From assembly GCA_016806645.1 (NCBI GenBank), contig JACSYO010000536.1:192001-256000 (forward strand): a DNA stretch of 64,000 nucleotides, written 5' to 3'. Of the stretch, positions 59,604 through 64,000 are shown piece by piece. The position numbers and the translations under genes were made by a program. The stretch's first letter is position 1. Each line of letters begins with the position of its first letter. Below the pieces are notes generated by a model, which saw only the letters and a list, made by a program, of their open reading frames with translations, was not told the DNA's origin and did no database searches. Source of the stretch: Ophiodon elongatus. Taxonomy: Eukaryota; Chordata; Actinopteri; Perciformes; Hexagrammidae.

Positions 59604-60379
59604 CTATTTATGTATAGACTTGTTTATCTCAATTAAGACCCAGAACTCGGATGCCTATCTGATCTTGTGACTCCCATGAAAATAAAATAATAAATTTAAA
59701 AATTTTTTTTATTTACTTTCATGAAATAATTGCTGACATTACAGCGAATCAAAGTCACATTTCAGATCCAATTATAGTCCAGATTGTGAGGCTACAGTGG
59801 TGTGCAAGGGGGTTATGTTTGAGAAGAAGTTTAATTTTAAGAAATGCACTTTCTTCCATTCAATAGCAAAATAATTCAGCATTCAGCATTACGTAATGTA
59901 CAGTACCGTTTAAAAAAAGACAAAGATAAAATTAAGCTTTAATGATTCATGTTGGGGAATAGAGTCAAGCAGACTCCGATTGCATGTAACGTTTTAGATC
60001 TAAATGTTTTACTTTTTTAACATCATTTAATTATTCATGTTACAATACCAGTGCCACAGTTGTTTTAATCCAAATCAGCAACATATTTTTCTTTTTCCCA
60101 TTATGTATCACTTTTTACATAGACTGTATATTTACTCTAAACATTGCTGTGACTGCAATCATTCATTTTGATTAATTTGAGTGTGGAAGCCAATTACAAT
60201 ATGTTATGCAATTATGGATATGTTTCACAAAGAAGTTCAAAGCTTTTCTTTAAAGTCTGGTAGAGAAATGTAAAATAAATATATTGTTAATGTGAGCAGT
60301 TGAGGAGACTCGTGTTGTTCTGTAAAAGTTGAAAATACTGAAGTGACTCCACAACAAGTTTAACATTAAGTTTGATATA
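59604..60379. other. Unmarked AT-rich DNA
   Basis: No gene or repeat could be supported. Confidence 0.45.
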
Positions 60380-60680
60380 TTATGGCGCCGTTTTTACACG
60401 TTAGCATGCAATTGCTGATTTACTCTACACTTCCAGCAGCCACAGAGCAACATTAGCATTCACATGGACTTGTGTTTCTGGCTATTTGACAAATGTGAGT
60501 CCAATATTCACTCTGTTTTGGTCTCCACCACCTGCTGAGGGAAATACCAGACTCTTTAGTTGCTAATAGCTCAGCTAGTTGCTAACTTTGGTGCCGAGCC
60601 GGTAGCGTACAGTCCAGTTCTTTGATGAAAACCAGCTGCCATGTGATAGTAAAACCAAAACAACGTGCTAAAAGATGCTA
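60380..60680. repeat. Probable dispersed repeat
   Basis: 'tttactctacacttccagca', 'tctccaccacctgctgaggg', 'aaataccagactctttag', 'ctagttgctaactttgg' and 'gtagcgtacagtccagttct' are familiar from a common percomorph repeat. Single copy in the window, so this is from memory only. Confidence 0.45.
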
Positions 60681-61119
60681 AAACGCGCTGCAGAAGAAGG
60701 GAAACTTCAGAGTTGGGCGATAATTATCTTTAGCCTCGTCGGTAACGGTGACCCTTTTCACATTACACACAGTCATTTGCATAATGCTCGTTTATCCCTG
60801 GGAATCATTTTGTTGTTCAAGTACGGAATGATCTTGCGTTCTTCAAAAGCACCACTCCTAGAAGTTTAAATTGTGTTTTTCCCATTTTTAGCAAATGTTT
60901 TACGGAGTAGTGCTTAACCAATTTTAGAGCAAAAGTCTTGATGAAAATGCACGATACCTAATTAAGCAGTTACATTTACACACGTAATCACGAATAAGTG
61001 TTTTTTTCCAAACAGTCGTACACAACATCTGTAATTTTCCCCAACACTGACTCCGACTTCGTTCACAAACACTATAATCAACTTCCAGCAGAAGGGAGGA
61101 ACATAGGCTCCGCTGTGCT
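60681..61119. other. Unmarked non-coding DNA
   Basis: No gene could be supported. The 64-codon frame at 60675-60869 has no domain. Confidence 0.45.
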
Positions 61120-61340
61120 CCAATAACTCATTTGCTGTAGATTAAAATCACTCGTATGATGCCACGCAGCGAGATATCGCGCAGTCCCGGCACGCCGACT
61201 AATGAAAGTAATTGTCTGTGCTTCTCATTCATATTCTGAAGATGACTGCGTCCGCCTTTTGAATGGCTCTGCGTCTCATTCAGATAATCGTGGCGGGTAA
61301 ATTTACGAGAGGAGGCGACCGCTCCAGCCGTGCAGGTTCG
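61120..61340. promoter_or_regulatory. Candidate conserved non-coding element
   Basis: Complex sequence with 'gctgtagattaaaatcact', 'cgactaatgaaagtaattgt', 'gcttctcattcatattctg' and 'cattcagataatcg'. An impression only. Confidence 0.2.
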
Positions 61341-62199
61341 TGACTCACTGGGATTGAGATTCGACATCTGGACGTCTGATTTTGATTGATCATTGTCTCG
61401 CGTACTTAAAATTGGCTGTAGCTGGTTAGAGGTTCTTTTTTATTCAAACAGCATCAGTCTTGGATTCACAGCAAGCATTTTAACACCACATAGATCAATC
61501 CCAGCGTTAGTATACAGGCCTCTGTTGGCGTTCCAGTGAGAATAATCCCACTGACTCTCTTTATGAAAACCAAAACCAAAACATACTGGTGCAAAGAAAG
61601 AGGATTTCCAACTGTAGAGAGTCATCCAAGTTCAAATGTCCACTTACAACTTGGACTAGCACACATTTGTAAGTTCTAGTTCAAATCTCTGAAGGCCAGA
61701 TTTGAGGTTGGAGATTTTCGATTTTTTTGCACTATTTCGAAATTTTGCAATTCTTCAAAGGAAACCCAGATCTCTTTTCCAGATCGCCAATTTCTTTGCA
61801 CACGGTTTCACAAAAAAAACATCCCCCTACTCGCAGTGAAATGCTATGAATGGCGGTGCTTCAGCTATGAATGATATTAACACTCATGGTGTTAAAGGGT
61901 TGAGTTGGATTCAAGGTTTGTAAGCACTTGAGCCCCTTAAAGCCTACCACAATAACCACTCTCGTTTTAGAAAGAGTTAGTCTTGTTTTTTTGTTGTTGT
62001 TCAGATTACAATACAATGGAGGAGAGTGGAGCTTCATGGTATTCGTAAACATAACAATGACCTTTAAAGAAATTCATAAAAACATCTCTTTCCAAAAACA
62101 ATGACCCCATTCAACATCTCCTTAACGGTTCAAATATGATATTTTGTTCTTTTTTTGTGCCTTTTCCTACAAATGTCCAGCAACACAAGCGATCAGTGC
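61341..62199. other. Unmarked non-coding DNA
   Basis: No gene could be supported. Confidence 0.45.
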
Positions 62200-62321
62200 A
62201 CTTGCAAGAACAAACTACTCGGTTATGTTTAGGAAAGCATGGGAAAAGATGGTTTGATTGGAAATACTTGGTTAAGTTTAGGCAGAAAACCCAACCTTGT
62301 TCGGTTACTACTGGTAGGGAT
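62200..62321 (-). repeat. Dispersed repeat family B fragment
   Basis: 'ggttatgtttaggaaagcat' and 'ttggttaagtttaggcagaa' match the reverse of family B ('cctaaacctaac' words). It leads directly into the minisatellite. Confidence 0.45.
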
Positions 62322-62765
62322 GTTACTTAAGTTTGTTGTTACGTAAAAATAAGTCGATGAGTTCAAATAACTACTTTAGTGGAGTTACCTAAATATGGCA
62401 GTTACGTGACAAACTAGTCAACTTTTGTGTTAAAATAACTATGTTAGTCGATGTTACTCAATTACTGAAGTTACGCAACAAATAAGTCAATGTTTGGGTT
62501 AAAATAACTGTCAGTGGGCGTTACTTAAGTACGGAAGTTACGCAACAAATAAGTCAACCTTTGGGTTAAAATAACTATGTTAGTGGATGTTACTTAAGTA
62601 CGGAAGTCACGTTACAAATTAGTCAATGTTTGGGTTAAAATAAATGTTAGTGGATGTTACTTAAGTACGGAAGTTACTCAACAAATAAGTCAACGTTTGG
62701 GTTAAAAGAAATATGTTTGTGGATGTTACTTAAGTACAGAAGTCACGTTACAAATTAGTCAACGT
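62322..62765. repeat. 67/69-bp alternating minisatellite
   Basis: Seven units begin 'gttactt' or 'gttacct' at 62322, 62384, 62453, 62520, 62589, 62656 and 62725 (spacing 62, 69, 67, 69, 67, 69). Later units alternate between 'gttacgcaacaaataagtc' and 'gtcacgttacaaattagtc', so the recent amplification unit was a dimer of about 136 bp. It lies next to family B and may derive from it. Confidence 0.85.
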
Positions 62766-63179
62766 TGGCTTTGGGTTCCCCATGGGAGGACTTTTACATT
62801 CGGTCATTTCTTGCACTTTACTGCCTGTGAAAAGCTCTCCGAGTGAGGATCACTCTATCCCCATCAGTGCAACAGCTATCATTCGAGCTCCTTCAATTCA
62901 GGCATCGGAAAACAACGTGCCGGAGGGGCTGTTACAACCCCGAACACAAAGACCTGAGGATCAATCCTCCCGGGACACTGCAGAGATTTGCTGCGGTAAA
63001 AAGAGATTTTCTTCCCCATTAAATTGATCCATTGTTTAGTGTGTGAGACAGACGGAGAGTAGAGCGCATTTCTTTGGGTGCTTCCATGCACAGGTGTGTA
63101 TCGGTTTGCAGAAGTGTGTATCTCTGTTTCCCTGTGTGGGCTGGGGAGGTAGTGCGTTTCTCAGCCCAGGTGGGTATTT
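62766..63179. other. Unmarked non-coding DNA
   Basis: No gene could be supported. An 81-codon frame at 62782-63027 has no domain. Confidence 0.4.
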
Positions 63180-63345
63180 CATTCTTCTGCTGCCAGTGTA
63201 ATTAAAATCTGTTGCCTCCATGAGGGCAAAAATCATTATTTTATTAAAAGAGAGGATGAGACAAACAATTAGCGCCACAATTCATCGGTGAGTCGATGAA
63301 AGGCTCTTTATTGCCTTTAATGAGTTAGGTGGTGTCCTTGAAAGA
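63180..63345. promoter_or_regulatory. Candidate conserved non-coding element
   Basis: 'ccagtgtaattaaaatctg', 'ttgcctccatgagggcaaa', 'atcattattttattaaaag', 'acaattagcgccacaattc' and 'tattgcctttaatgagtt'. Dense TAAT words in complex sequence, the best-looking enhancer candidate of the window by eye. 'ttgcctccatgagggcaa' is an imperfect palindrome. Confidence 0.3.
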
Positions 63346-63863
63346 GCACTGAAAGAGATTTATTGAGCTGGTGCTCAAACTTTCAGAGGGAAAGGGAAGA
63401 AAGAAAGAATAGGAGCGACAGTAAGAAGAATGGAGGAAGACAAACAAAGCAAGGGACCAGTGAAAGGGAAAAGTTATGGTTTTGGGATGGGGGAGGACAA
63501 AATAAGTCACGGTGATTCAGGTGCGCTGCTTCTTCGGCTTGGAATTTGTTGCAGATTTATTTTGGTCTCGGGAGCTGAGGGATTTTTAAAAAATAGATTG
63601 AAGCAGTTGGAGGAAGGTACACCAGGTTGTGGAGGCTTTGACTGAGCTAATTGCCCCAATGTGAGCCAGGATATGATGAACTAACTCTTATTTAAGTAAA
63701 AATGCTGTGATCGGAAATTTTAAAGCCCGTTAATGTTCGATGTTGTATGTCTGAAACTCTGTCTGTCTGGCCGGGAACCTCTTGGAATGACAATGTTTAA
63801 TAGAGAAAAAAAGTAACATAAAAATTTAAATATATACAGCACATTATGGGAAGTGTCAGGTAG
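63346..63863. other. Unmarked non-coding DNA
   Basis: No gene could be supported. Confidence 0.45.
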
Positions 63864-64000
63864 TTAAAGAATAGTTTCGATATTTTCGGGAACTACCCTT
63901 ATTTGCTCTCTTTCTGAGAGTTAGATGAAAAGATTGAAGCCAATCTCATGACTCTACGGTAATTATGAAGCTGCAGCCAGCGGCTGGTTAGCATAGCTTA
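63864..64000. mobile_element. Fold-back MITE, second copy, cut by the window end
   Basis: 'aatagtttcgatattttcgg', 'gaactacccttatttgctct', 'gagagttagatgaaaagatt', 'gaagccaatctcatgac' and 'ggctggttagcatagctta' match the left arm and reversed core of the element at 23533-23791. The right arm should lie beyond 64000. Confidence 0.65.

Noticed and set aside
1..64000. Prokaryotic systems, phage, integrons or toxin-antitoxin loci
   Set aside because: There are no dense long open frames, no ribosome-binding-site pattern and no operons. Repeat content is clearly vertebrate.

Overview
The window looks like vertebrate, most likely percomorph teleost, nuclear DNA. It is AT-rich and full of long (CA)n, (TG)n, (GA)n and (TA)n microsatellites. 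It also carries fish-type LINE 3' ends, tRNA-like SINE fragments, a fold-back MITE and several interspersed families that I recognise from memory of teleost genomes. I found no convincing protein-coding exon, no rRNA, no intact tRNA, no CRISPR array and no operon. The long open frames are either microsatellite or minisatellite translations, or about as long as chance allows in 64 kb. I read the window as a gene desert or part of a very large intron.

Layout. 1-9 kb: mostly unmarked DNA with a LINE 3' end (1690-2053), a CpG-rich block (3200-3540), a nested retro-insertion (7479-7655) and a CA/TG cluster (8181-8651). 9-13 kb: three copies of one composite interspersed element, one of them carrying a 73-bp minisatellite. 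13-24 kb: unmarked DNA, a 'ggttct' repeat (15.7-16.8 kb), a SINE-like fragment and a fold-back MITE (23533-23791). 23.8-24.4 kb: a minus-strand LINE 3' end with an ATGG tail, part of whose coding region has become a minisatellite. 24-45 kb: mostly unmarked DNA with scattered repeats, two X-box (RFX-like) motifs, a perfect 14-bp hairpin and a composite element with an expanded 'GATGGCGAC' segment (35.8-35.9 kb). 45-50 kb: composite elements again, with two oppositely oriented 73-bp arrays (47.3-47.6 and 49.1-49.4 kb). 50-58 kb: the most repetitive part, with a three-copy duplication (50.7-51.8 kb), a 1.3-kb 13-bp minisatellite (52.5-53.7 kb), facing GA and CT tracts and many CA/TG tracts. 58-64 kb: SINE-like DNA, dispersed repeats, a 67/69-bp alternating minisatellite (62.3-62.8 kb), a candidate conserved non-coding element and the start of a second MITE copy.

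The most interesting signal is one composite element, seen nine times. Its left part contains 'ccaccagggggcg', which matches the core of the vertebrate CTCF motif. Its middle has a GC box (ggggcggggc). Its right part has 'aagatggcgac', which resembles a YY1 site. At three loci the CTCF-like part has expanded into 73-bp tandem arrays (11 motif copies in all). At a fourth locus the YY1-like part has expanded into a 22/23-bp array. A dispersed repeat thus seems to be seeding regulatory-motif minisatellites, some in convergent orientation. Motif matches were made by eye. Binding, conservation and family names are inferences.
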